Origin: UBA6522 sp965237785
GTDB lineage: Bacteria > Pseudomonadota > Gammaproteobacteria > Steroidobacterales > Rariloculaceae
DNA: 64,000 nt
Assembly (NCBI GenBank): GCA_965237785.1
Contig: OZ250159.1
Location: 4,324,646-4,388,645, forward strand
Direction of reading: 5' to 3'
Positions within the stretch are counted from its first letter, which is position 1, and every line of letters starts with the position of its first letter. A program made the position numbers and the translations under genes. Shown piece after piece: positions 1 to 8,121 of the stretch. The notes under the pieces are model-generated. The model saw only the letters and a list, made by a program, of their open reading frames with translations. It had not been told where the DNA came from and did no database searches.

Positions 1-762
1 GACGGACTCTGGGCGCCGGCGCGGTCCGCATTGAACGCCCTGGAAGCGCGCCTGAGTGCACGGCAATTCGAAGCACTGATGTCCGGCGGACTGAATGCCA
101 TGGCGGAAGAGGAATACGACGACGCTCACGAACTGTTCTCCCAGGCGCTGGAACTGCGCCCCGATTCCCAGGATGCGCTGAACGCGCAGACTCAAGCTGA
201 ACAAAGCAGCAAGCTTGAGCAAATTGCCTTGGTGGAAGCGCGCGCGCTGGCATTTGAGCTGCGGGAGCGCTGGGCGGATGCGGCGCGCCTGTACGGCGAT
301 GCGTTGCAAACGGACGGCACGCTGGCATTCGCCCAGGAGGGATTGAAGCGGGCGCAATACCATGTGGATCTGGATCTGAAGTTGAACAATCTCATCGACA
401 ATCCCGATCTGCTCTTCAATGACGGTATATTGCGCGATGCTCAACGGCTGGCGGCCGAAGTCCGTGCCCTTTCGACTGTGGGGCCGCGTCTGGGTGAGCA
501 AGTGGAGGCGTTGGAGGGGCTTGTTCGGCTGGCCTCGACCCCGCTACCGGTGCAACTGCAATCCGATGAGCGGACCGAAGTGACGCTTTACCGTGTCGGC
601 AACCTGGGCCAGTTCGCGTTGAAGGAACTGGAGTTGCGCCCCGGCGTCTATACCGTGGTCGGCAGCCGCGGAGGTTACCGCGACGTGCGAACGACGTTCA
701 CGGTGCTCCCGGGACAGGAATTTGCTCCGGTTCGTGTGGAATGCGTGGAGCCGATCCAATGA
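1..762 (+). CDS. TPR protein with PEGA-like C-terminus (5' partial)
   Basis: The reading frame is open to the first base of the window, so the N-terminus is missing; a TTG at 31 is only one possible internal start. The visible part has TPR-like helical repeats in its first half (for example AEEEYDDAHELFSQALELRP and a second copy around the ERWADAARLYGDAL stretch). The last ~50 residues are beta-rich and resemble a PEGA domain (RPGVYTVVGSRGGYRDVR). Such proteins usually scaffold envelope complexes. Its stop overlaps the next start in an ATGA (759-762), so it is translationally coupled to the FHA/PEGA/SUMF1 protein. Function beyond scaffolding is not visible. Confidence 0.7.
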   Translation, partial: DGLWAPARSALNALEARLSARQFEALMSGGLNAMAEEEYDDAHELFSQALELRPDSQDALNAQTQAEQSSKLEQIALVEARALAFELRERWADAARLYGDALQTDGTLAFAQEGLKRAQYHVDLDLKLNNLIDNPDLLFNDGILRDAQRLAAEVRALSTVGPRLGEQVEALEGLVRLASTPLPVQLQSDERTEVTLYRVGNLGQFALKELELRPGVYTVVGSRGGYRDVRTTFTVLPGQEFAPVRVECVEPIQ

Positions 763-3194
763 GCGATTTTGGCGACTGGGTATTGACCGCGGAGGTGGAT
801 GGCGAGGTTCGCCGGTTCACCGTCGGCGAATTGCCGCTTTCCATCGGCGGCGGCGTGGAATGCGACATGCGGCTCCAAGGCATATCGGGGTCACTCCAGA
901 TCGGCACCCTGGACGGTGCCTTCTTCGTGCAGCCGGGCAAGGATACGCGCGGCATGCGCCTCGACGGCGAGCCGGTCACCGGGTCCCGCTGGCTGAAGGA
1001 TGCACAGACAGTTGCGCTGGACACCGCACGAGTGCGGTGCCGCCTCAACGACGGGCGGCTAAACCTCCTGATCGAGGGTCAGCTCACCGGGGGCGACACG
1101 GCGCCGCCGGATCTTGAGGAACTGGCGCGGGAAATGGCCGAAGCCGACGAAGTGGCCGTCGAGCCCATCGCCTTTAAGCCGAAGTTGAACGATGCGGCCC
1201 GTTCCGCCACGGGTCGGCCCCGGCGCACCCGTGTCATCGTGGGGTCAGCCTTTGCGATCCTGGTGACAATGGGCTGGTTCGCGTTCACCGCAAAGTCCGT
1301 TGAGTTGGTCATCGTGCCGCCGGCAGAGGAAATTGGCTTGCCGGGAACGTTATTCAAGTTCCGCATCGGCGATCGGCACCTGCTGCGCTCCGGATCGCAT
1401 CGTGTCGTCGCGCGTTTGGCCGGCTATTACCCGCTGGACGAGGTCATCGACGTCGGCCAATCGCCGGCTCAGACCGTGCGGCTCGAATTGACCAAGTTGC
1501 CGGGGATCATCGCTTTTTCCACCCAACCGGAGGTGGGCGCAGAGGTGCTGCTCGACGGCGAAACCATCGGCACGGCGCCGCTGACCGATATCGAGGTCGT
1601 GCCGGGTCGCCACCGCGTCGAGTTTGTCGCCGAACGCTATTTGTCCGAGGTATTGCAGCTTGACGTCGTCGGCGAAGGGCAAGCTCAGAGCCTGTCGGCC
1701 GAATTGACTCCGAATTGGGCGCCGGTCAGTCTGAGTAGCCGGCCCGCGGGCGCCCAGGTCGTCGTCGACGGTGCCGTGCTGGGAACAACGCCGGTGGAGT
1801 TGGAGGTGGGCGCCGGTGAGCGGCAGCTGGAGTTGCGGCTTTCCGGATACAACGCCTGGCGGGATTCGATTACGGTGCTCGCCGATCAGCCGCTTAGCGT
1901 ACCGGAGGTTACCCTCGTCCAGGCCGATGGCCGGGTGGAATTGGTTACCGATCCGCCGGGTGCCGCGGTCAGCGTCAACGGCGAATTTCAGGGGGCAACG
2001 CCGTTGACCCTGAGGCTTGCGCCGGGACGTGCCCACAATATCGCGATGAACAAACCCGGCTACGAGCCGGCGACGCGGGAACTCTCGGTGGCGGCGGACA
2101 GCGGGCGACGGCTCGAGATACCGCTGGTTGCGCGGCTTGGCGTGATCGAGGTGGTCAGCGACCCGCCGGCAGCGGAGATTTTCGTGGACGGAGAACTTGA
2201 AGGCATGACGCCGGCGCAGTTGACCCTGCTCGCCGTGGCGCACGAATTGGAAGTCCGGCTGGAGGGGCATGCGTCGCAGTCCACCACGGTGACGCCGCGA
2301 ACCGGATTCCCGCAGCGGTGGGAAACGGCCCTGGAAGCACAGGATACCGTCACCGGGGCAGGGTACCCGCGGATCGTTCAAACCAGCCTGGAGCAGGAAT
2401 TGCGGCTGGTGCTGCCCGGCGAATTCACCATGGGGTCGTCCCGTCGCGAGCAGGGCCGCCGTTCCAACGAAGCGCTGCGCGCCATCACGCTCACCGAGGG
2501 TTTTTATCTCGGCGTCAAGGAGGTCGGCAACGCGGAATTCCGGCAGTTCGATCCTGAACATGACTCGGGCGCGTTCGCCAGCGTCTCGCTCAACGACGAC
2601 GAACAACCGGCGGTCAGGATCACCTGGGAGCAAGTGGCGCAGTTCATGAACTGGTTGAGCATCATGGATTCGCTGCAGCCGGTTTACGAAGAAGCCGACG
2701 GCGCCTGGCGCCCGGTCCGGCCGCTGCGCAACGGCTATCGCCTGCCCACGGAAGCCGAATGGGCGTGGGCGGCGCGCTTCGCGGGTCGCGAAGAACCCCT
2801 TGTATTCGCCTGGGGAGCGGCGCTGCCGCCACCTGACCGCGTCGGCAACTACGCCGATATTTCCGCCCGGCAGTTGCTACCGACGACGCTGGTCACTTAT
2901 AACGACGGCTTCGGCGTGGCGGCGCCCTCCGGAAGCTTCCCGGCCAACGCCCTGGGCATATTCGATCTGGGGGGAAACGTCTCGGAGTGGGTTCAGGACT
3001 TCTATGAGGTGGGCAGAACCGAAACAGAAATCGTTGCCGAGGATCCGCTCGGGCCCGAGAGCGGACGGTTTCATGTGGTCAGGGGCCCGAGCTGGCGAGG
3101 CGCAACGGTCACCAACCTGCGCATGGCCTCGCGCAACTTCAGCGCCGATGGCGACGAACGGATCGGGTTCAGAATCGCCCGAAATCTGGAATAA
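759..3194 (+). CDS. FHA-like / PEGA-repeat / SUMF1-like membrane protein
   Basis: 811 residues. I take ATG 759 rather than the in-frame ATG 741 because it overlaps the upstream stop as ATGA and has a GGAG about 8 nt upstream. Order: an FHA-like beta domain (about 1-105), an acidic linker, one membrane span (about 158-178), four PEGA repeats (about 250-507; the Asp-Gly/Thr-Pro turns VDGAVLGTTPVEL and VNGEFQGATPLTL are clear), and a formylglycine-generating-enzyme/SUMF1-like domain (about 550-808; GEFTMGS, RLPTEAEWAWAARFAG, GGNVSEWVQD, VVRGPSW). The cysteine pair of true FGE/SUMF1 near the C-terminus is absent, so this is probably a binding rather than a catalytic fold. It should sit in the inner membrane with PEGA and SUMF1 domains outside. 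It belongs to the TolQ/VWA cluster. Confidence 0.85.
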   Translation: MSDFGDWVLTAEVDGEVRRFTVGELPLSIGGGVECDMRLQGISGSLQIGTLDGAFFVQPGKDTRGMRLDGEPVTGSRWLKDAQTVALDTARVRCRLNDGRLNLLIEGQLTGGDTAPPDLEELAREMAEADEVAVEPIAFKPKLNDAARSATGRPRRTRVIVGSAFAILVTMGWFAFTAKSVELVIVPPAEEIGLPGTLFKFRIGDRHLLRSGSHRVVARLAGYYPLDEVIDVGQSPAQTVRLELTKLPGIIAFSTQPEVGAEVLLDGETIGTAPLTDIEVVPGRHRVEFVAERYLSEVLQLDVVGEGQAQSLSAELTPNWAPVSLSSRPAGAQVVVDGAVLGTTPVELEVGAGERQLELRLSGYNAWRDSITVLADQPLSVPEVTLVQADGRVELVTDPPGAAVSVNGEFQGATPLTLRLAPGRAHNIAMNKPGYEPATRELSVAADSGRRLEIPLVARLGVIEVVSDPPAAEIFVDGELEGMTPAQLTLLAVAHELEVRLEGHASQSTTVTPRTGFPQRWETALEAQDTVTGAGYPRIVQTSLEQELRLVLPGEFTMGSSRREQGRRSNEALRAITLTEGFYLGVKEVGNAEFRQFDPEHDSGAFASVSLNDDEQPAVRITWEQVAQFMNWLSIMDSLQPVYEEADGAWRPVRPLRNGYRLPTEAEWAWAARFAGREEPLVFAWGAALPPPDRVGNYADISARQLLPTTLVTYNDGFGVAAPSGSFPANALGIFDLGGNVSEWVQDFYEVGRTETEIVAEDPLGPESGRFHVVRGPSWRGATVTNLRMASRNFSADGDERIGFRIARNLE

Positions 3195-3256
3195 TCTGGA
3201 TTTGGTATTGTCTAACAGTTTCCAGCAGTGTATTCGGCGGCTGGGGAGGTGCGATC

Positions 3257-3565
3257 GTGGGTAAAGCAAGGTGGATTTTGGCCATCGGTCTGATGACGAT
3301 GTGGTCGATTGTTGCCGGGCCTCAGGAGGCTCAACCGGAAGCTGCGTCCGACGCCGCACCGCAGTCCGTGCCGCCGGCAGCGTCCGCGCCACCAGCCGGG
3401 GCCTCGCCGGAAGCAGGCGCGCCGGAAGCAGGCACGCCAGAAGCCGACACGCCAGAAGCCGGTGAGGGGCAACCGGTGCCGGAGAGTGCGCCTCTGGACG
3501 AACTCTTTATCCCCAGCAAAGAAATCGCCGCGGACGAAGAAGTCATCTTTCCAGTAAACATCTAG
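3257..3565 (+). CDS. small secreted Pro/Glu/Ala-rich protein
   Basis: 102 residues from GTG 3257, with a GGAGG 7-8 nt upstream. The first ~20 residues form a signal peptide or membrane anchor (KARWILAIGLMTMWSIVAG). Residues 25-75 are low-complexity Pro/Glu/Ala with short near-repeats such as SPEAGAPEAGTPEADTPEAG, a likely extended spacer. The last 25 residues (ELFIPSKEIAADEEVIFPVN) are not low-complexity and look like a docking tail. I do not recognise a family. It lies between the PEGA/SUMF1 gene and the TolQ-like gene on the same strand, so it is probably a periplasmic linker or accessory subunit of that machine. Confidence 0.6.
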   Translation: MGKARWILAIGLMTMWSIVAGPQEAQPEAASDAAPQSVPPAASAPPAGASPEAGAPEAGTPEADTPEAGEGQPVPESAPLDELFIPSKEIAADEEVIFPVNI

Positions 3566-3611
3566 ACGAGTAAACATCTACACCAGTAACCATCTGGATA
3601 TGAACCGATAC
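3553..3611 (+). repeat. three 16-bp tandem repeats plus a 12-bp near-repeat
   Basis: Units at 3553-3568, 3569-3584 and 3585-3600 follow AGTAAACATCTAGACG, the third diverged. They start inside the end of the small Pro/Glu/Ala gene and lead into a doubled ATGAACCGA (3600 and 3614). The first of these ATGs opens a five-codon frame that stops at once; the second starts the TolQ-like gene. Confidence 0.8.
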
Positions 3612-3613
3612 AT

Positions 3614-4420
3614 ATGAACCGAAGTTTTTCCGGAGAATTCCTCTACCAGGTATTCGCGCTGATCATCGCGGTGATCGTGGTGCACGCGGTTTACGTGACA
3701 CTGGTGCGCCCCCAGGCCACCGCGATCATGGCTGAGCAGGCCCAGTTGATCGCGGAAGACGAGACCTACACTCCAGAGCGCTCCCTGTACGTGCTCATCC
3801 GCGACTTCGAGCAGGAATCGTGTTTCGTGCTCGCGCTGTGGGCCTTCTCGATCATGGGCTTCAAGGCGTACAGAGCCGTGGGCGAGCGCAAGCTTCTCCT
3901 GGAGGAACTCATCCCGGTCAGCGAAGGCGTGCGCATTCTCCCTGAAGACACCCGGGAGTACGCACGCACCATCCAGTCCTTGCCGGATCGGGTGCGGGTG
4001 ATGCTGCTGCCGCGCGTGCTGTTGTCTGCCCTGGGGCGATTCGGATCGACGTGCAACGTTCAGGACGTCTCCTCGGTTGCCAACACGCTGTGCCAGTCCG
4101 AGGGCGAACGCCTGGAGTCGGAACTGTCCATGATCCGGTATATCGCCTGGGCGATTCCGTCGGTGGGGTTCATCGGCACGGTGCGCGGTATCGGCGAAGC
4201 GCTGAGTCAGGTCCACCGGGCGGTGGATGGTGACATCGCCGGCGTCACGGAGAGCCTGGGCACGGCATTCAACAGTACCTTCGTCGCCCTGTTGATTTCC
4301 ATTGTGGTGATGTTCCTGGTTCACCAACTGCAACTGCTCCAGGAGCGGCAGGTCTTCGATACCCAGACATACATCGACCACAATCTCATCCGTCATATGC
4401 AGGCGCGGGGCGGAAACTGA
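3614..4420 (+). CDS. MotA/TolQ/ExbB-type proton channel protein
   Basis: 268 residues, four predicted membrane spans (about 8-30, 70-87, 172-190, 222-245) with a large cytoplasmic segment between spans 2 and 3. The C-terminal half carries the family signature: span 3 with AIPSVGFIGTVRGIGEAL and span 4 with SLGTAFNSTFVALLISIVV. This is the channel subunit that, with an ExbD/TolR/MotB partner, turns proton flow into movement. No ExbD, TolR or MotB gene is adjacent; instead two VWA proteins with an ExbD-like N-terminal span follow. The family call is firm, the physiological role is inference. Confidence 0.88.
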   Translation: MNRSFSGEFLYQVFALIIAVIVVHAVYVTLVRPQATAIMAEQAQLIAEDETYTPERSLYVLIRDFEQESCFVLALWAFSIMGFKAYRAVGERKLLLEELIPVSEGVRILPEDTREYARTIQSLPDRVRVMLLPRVLLSALGRFGSTCNVQDVSSVANTLCQSEGERLESELSMIRYIAWAIPSVGFIGTVRGIGEALSQVHRAVDGDIAGVTESLGTAFNSTFVALLISIVVMFLVHQLQLLQERQVFDTQTYIDHNLIRHMQARGGN

Positions 4421-4451
4421 ACGGTAATTTGCAAGCGGGACCCAGGGAACA

Positions 4452-5849
4452 GTGAATACGCTGGCCATCGAGATCAACGACGCCGAGGTGACCGTCGCCG
4501 ATGGCTCCGGCGTGCTGGCGACCGAGCCCGGTTACGCGGCGCTCGTCGACGGGGAGATCGTCACCGGCGCCAGGGCGTGTGCCCAGGCGCGGCTGCGGCC
4601 ACGCCAGACCAGCAACCGGTACTGGGAAGATCTGAGTCTCGAACCGCGGAGCGCCGGGATCGAAGGGTTGGGCAGTTCGGCCGAACTCGCCTTTGCTCAA
4701 CTGGACTCGCTTTGGAAGCGTTTCGGCGGCGACGGCAAGGATGCGGTCGTCATCGTCCCCGGACACTACACGCGCGAGCAACTGGGACTGCTCCTCGGGT
4801 TGATCCAGGAATGCCGCATGCCGGTTCGAGCGATGGTCAATCCGGCCGCGGCGGCGAGTGCCCAACCGTGGCCCGGACGCCAACTCATGTACCTGGACGC
4901 CGGATTGCACCGGGTAACGGCGACCCGACTCCGACAGGATCGGGCGGTTGCCGCGGATTCGGAAGAAACCTTGAACGGGGTGGGACTGGCCTCGCTGATG
5001 GATCAGTGGGCAAAGCGTGTCGCCGAGATGTTCGTCCTGCAGACACGCTTCGACCCCTTCCACCGAGCCGACTCCGAGCAGCTTGTATATGACCGGCTGC
5101 CGGAGCGATTGGCTGCACTTTGCGGCGACGGCGATACCGAACTCGAATTGAGCCTCGGCGAAGACGCACTGTGCGTGCGGCTGCGCCGCGATCAGTTGCT
5201 CGGCGTGGTGTCCGGAGCCTACCGGGCCGTGGTGCAACTGGTCGCACAGACGCGGGAACCGGGCGCCAGCCTAGTGGTGCAACTGTCCCACCGCCTCCTG
5301 GATCTGCCCGGACTGGAAGCTGAATTCAGCCGCCTGGACGATGCGCGCGTCGTGCCCATGGCAAGGGGCGCGGCGGCCCTGGGGGCGCTCGCCTGCGTCG
5401 AAGGCGTTGATTCCGGCGCGGGACCGGTCAAGCTGCTCAAGCGGCTCCCGTGGCGGCAGGGCGCGGCGCAGGTCGACCCCGAATCCACCGAACCGCCTCA
5501 ACCCGCGGCCGCCCCGGCGCCGATCGCGGTGGCCGCTCCGACCCATATAGTCCACCAGGGGGTTGCCCTGCCGGTGGGTCGGAGTGTGCTGCATATCGGC
5601 CGGGAAGCCGTCAACGGGCACCGTAGCATTGTGGTCGATGATCGCCACCAGGCGGTGTCTCGATCCCACTGCGAGCTCGTGCGCAGGGACGGCGAATTGC
5701 GCCTGACAGACCGAAGCCGCTTTGGAACCTTTGTCAACGAGAAGCGGGTCAGCGGTGAGACGGTGCTCCGCCCCGCGGACATCATCCGCGTCGGCTCGCC
5801 CGGGGAGGAGCTGCAAGTCATCGCAGTGGAGGTGCACGATGGCTCGTAA
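4452..5849 (+). CDS. Hsp70/actin-fold plus FHA fusion protein
   Basis: 465 residues from GTG 4452, preceded by AGGGA. Residues 1-310 look like a divergent ASKHA (Hsp70/actin) fold: AVVIVPGHYTREQ corresponds to the Hsp70 AVITVPAYF segment, VNPAAAASA to NEPTAAALA, and LDAGLHRVTATRL to the phosphate-2 loop. A Pro/Ala linker (about 345-365) leads to a clear FHA domain (about 370-460) with GREAVNGHRS, SRSHCELV and GTFVNEKRVSG. FHA domains bind phosphothreonine; no Ser/Thr kinase is visible in the window. No membrane span, so cytoplasmic. Its stop overlaps the start of the next gene. The FHA call is strong; the ASKHA call is by motif resemblance. Confidence 0.75.
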   Translation: MNTLAIEINDAEVTVADGSGVLATEPGYAALVDGEIVTGARACAQARLRPRQTSNRYWEDLSLEPRSAGIEGLGSSAELAFAQLDSLWKRFGGDGKDAVVIVPGHYTREQLGLLLGLIQECRMPVRAMVNPAAAASAQPWPGRQLMYLDAGLHRVTATRLRQDRAVAADSEETLNGVGLASLMDQWAKRVAEMFVLQTRFDPFHRADSEQLVYDRLPERLAALCGDGDTELELSLGEDALCVRLRRDQLLGVVSGAYRAVVQLVAQTREPGASLVVQLSHRLLDLPGLEAEFSRLDDARVVPMARGAAALGALACVEGVDSGAGPVKLLKRLPWRQGAAQVDPESTEPPQPAAAPAPIAVAAPTHIVHQGVALPVGRSVLHIGREAVNGHRSIVVDDRHQAVSRSHCELVRRDGELRLTDRSRFGTFVNEKRVSGETVLRPADIIRVGSPGEELQVIAVEVHDGS

Positions 5850-6930
5850 GCCGATGAACGTGTTCTCGCTTTCGTTTCTGGACGCGATGACCTGCGGATT
5901 CGGCGCGGTGATCCTGTTGTTCATGATCATCAACACCAACATCGACCTGCGCCGCGAGGATACGCTGGTGAATCTGGCCAGCGAAGTGGACCGGATGGAG
6001 CTGAAAGTGCTCACCGGACGGAAGAATCTGGTCGAATTGAAGGAAGATCTGGTTCGAATGATCGAACAGTGGGCGTTCCTGCGGGATCGTCGAGAGGAAA
6101 TCGCCGAGGAACTCCAGGCCATGGACGCGGAGTCCGACGCCATCGATGAGGATCAGGCGACACGCGATGATCTCATCGAGCGCCTGCGCGCCGAGCTGGA
6201 ACAACTTGAGACGGAAACCCAGCGGTTGGCCGACGCCCGCGAGACACCGCAGGTGCAGGGCGATCGCCTGCGCAGCTTCACCGGTGACGGCAACCGGCAG
6301 TATCTGACGGGTCTGCGCATGGGTGGAGAGCGGGCGGTCATCCTTGTGGATGCCTCCGGGAGTATGTTGGATCGCACGCTCGTCAACATCATCAGGCGCC
6401 GGAACATGAGTGATGAACGGCAGCTCAGGTCACCCAAGTGGCGGCAGGTCGTGGACACCCTGGACTGGCTGACGACCCAGATTCAGCCCGGCACCCGGAT
6501 CCAGATATTTGCCTTCAACGACACGGCCTGGTCGTTGCTGGACGGCAGCGACGGGCTCTGGCACACCGTGGCCGATGGCGGTCGCCTGGATGAGGCCGTC
6601 GCGAAGCTCGGGGAGACGGTGCCTACGGGTCCGACCAGCCTGCACGCCGCCTTTGCCGCCATGCGTCCGCTGGATCCCCGACCCGACAACATCTACCTGC
6701 TGGTGGATGGCTTGCCCACCATGGGTGAGATTCCCCCCAACCGGGCCGGTGTCACCGGCGAGGAGCGGCGGCGCCACTTGCAGCGCGCCGTTCGGGAGCT
6801 GCCCTTCAATGTGCCGGTGAACGTGATTCTCTACGCCATGGAGGGCGATCCATTTGCAGCGCCGGGGTACTGGGAGCTGGCGCTCATAACGGGGGGCTCC
6901 ATGATGGCCCCTTCGGAGGACTGGCCATGA
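5839..6930 (+). CDS. VWA protein with ExbD/TolR-like membrane anchor (first copy)
   Basis: 363 residues. ATG 5839 is chosen because GGAGGTG lies 6-8 nt upstream and the start overlaps the previous stop (5847-5849). Residues ~8-32 (SLSFLDAMTCGFGAVILLFM) form one membrane span headed by an Asp, comparable to the Asp of ExbD/TolR. Residues ~35-140 are charged coiled coil. Residues ~160-360 are a VWA domain with an intact MIDAS DASGS (about 171-175) and later Thr/Asp positions. Predicted topology: anchor in the inner membrane, VWA in the periplasm. It ends in an ATGA overlap with the second VWA gene. Confidence 0.85.
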   Translation: MARKPMNVFSLSFLDAMTCGFGAVILLFMIINTNIDLRREDTLVNLASEVDRMELKVLTGRKNLVELKEDLVRMIEQWAFLRDRREEIAEELQAMDAESDAIDEDQATRDDLIERLRAELEQLETETQRLADARETPQVQGDRLRSFTGDGNRQYLTGLRMGGERAVILVDASGSMLDRTLVNIIRRRNMSDERQLRSPKWRQVVDTLDWLTTQIQPGTRIQIFAFNDTAWSLLDGSDGLWHTVADGGRLDEAVAKLGETVPTGPTSLHAAFAAMRPLDPRPDNIYLLVDGLPTMGEIPPNRAGVTGEERRRHLQRAVRELPFNVPVNVILYAMEGDPFAAPGYWELALITGGSMMAPSEDWP

Positions 6931-7931
6931 AAAAAACCCGCCGCGACATTGAGACCGGTAGCCTCTCCTTTCTGGATGTGGTCTGCTGCGGATTCGGCGC
7001 CGTCGTTCTGCTTCTGGTCATCGCCAAGATCTTCGAACCCATCCGCCTGGAAGAGAGCCACGTGGAGTTGGAAGGCCTGGTTGCCAAGTATGAACAGGAG
7101 CTGGAGGAGATTCTGGGTGAGACCGATGAGGTGGTTCGCGAGCGGATCGAGACCACGGCACAGGTGGACGTCGACGAGGTCCAGGTTGCACGGCTCGAAG
7201 AGGAGCTTGAGAGGATTCGCGCGGAGTTGCTCGCCACCCTGGACGATACCGACCTGTCCAACGAGGTGCAGAACGAGTTGGTGCTGGCGCGGCAGCGGTT
7301 GACCGATGAAATGCAACGGTTGCTTACCGACTACCGGCCGGCCCCCGACGAGTACATGGTGGGCGGTATCCCCGTGGACAGCGAGTACATCATCTTCATC
7401 ATCGATACGTCCGGGAGCATGCAGCAGTACGCCTGGCCCCGGGTGCAACAGCAGATTCGCGAGACGTTGGAGGTCTATCCCCAGGTGAGGGGGATCCAGG
7501 TGTTCAACGACATGGGCGAGTACATGTTCAGGAGCTACCGGAACGAGTGGATTCCGGATACGCCGTCGATTCGCGAATCGATTCTCGGCGCGCTGCGCAA
7601 CTGGCGGGCTTTCTCCAATTCGAGTCCCCGTGAGGGCATCCTGGAGGCGATCGATACGTTCTACGATACCGACAAGAAGATCAGTCTCTACGTTTTCAGC
7701 GACGACTTCGCTTCCGGATCGATCGACGCGGTCGTGCGGGAGGTGGACCGGCGCAACCGGGTCGGTGCAGACGGCAGTCGCCGGGTGCGAATCCACGCGG
7801 TGGCGTTCCCGGTCTTGTACGAGGCGTTGAATGGCCAAATGGGGACCGCCGCCCGGTACGCGATCCTGATGCGCGAGTTGTGCCAGCGAAACGGCGGCAC
7901 CTTCGTGGCGTTGCCGTCGCTGCGGGGCTGA
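6927..7931 (+). CDS. VWA protein with ExbD/TolR-like membrane anchor (second copy)
   Basis: 334 residues, start overlapping the preceding stop (ATGA, 6927-6930). It has the same layout as its neighbour: SLSFLDVVCCGFGAVVLLLV as N-terminal span, charged coiled coil (about 40-125), then a VWA domain with MIDAS DTSGS (about 160-164). The two proteins share the SLSFLD..CCGFGAV core but differ strongly in the VWA domain, which suggests an ancient duplication giving a heterodimer. This is the last gene of the tightly spaced block. Confidence 0.85.
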   Translation: MKKTRRDIETGSLSFLDVVCCGFGAVVLLLVIAKIFEPIRLEESHVELEGLVAKYEQELEEILGETDEVVRERIETTAQVDVDEVQVARLEEELERIRAELLATLDDTDLSNEVQNELVLARQRLTDEMQRLLTDYRPAPDEYMVGGIPVDSEYIIFIIDTSGSMQQYAWPRVQQQIRETLEVYPQVRGIQVFNDMGEYMFRSYRNEWIPDTPSIRESILGALRNWRAFSNSSPREGILEAIDTFYDTDKKISLYVFSDDFASGSIDAVVREVDRRNRVGADGSRRVRIHAVAFPVLYEALNGQMGTAARYAILMRELCQRNGGTFVALPSLRG

Positions 7932-8036
7932 GCCCCCCGTACCTCACCAGTCTGCGGTTTTGGGCGTACGCGGACAGCACTCGCTCGCTAGCCTCGCCGC
8001 GCCGTCACAATTCGTCATATTTCCCCGCATTCTCGC

Positions 8037-8097
8037 CCGGATCGGTCACCGATCCGGCCGTGGTGTCGGCTTCAATGTTCACGTGCATCAATGCACG
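8037..8097. promoter_or_regulatory. two dyads upstream of the OmpA-family gene
   Basis: 8037-8057 is a perfect dyad with 10-bp arms (CCGGATCGGT) around one base. 8082-8097 is a second, CGTGCAT-CA-ATGCACG. Both lie in the ~190-nt gap between the second VWA gene and the OmpA-family start at 8122, so they may be operators or mRNA hairpins. No clear sigma-70 boxes seen. Confidence 0.4.
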
Positions 8098-8121
8098 GCC
8101 TGGCAACAGAGGAGCAACGCC

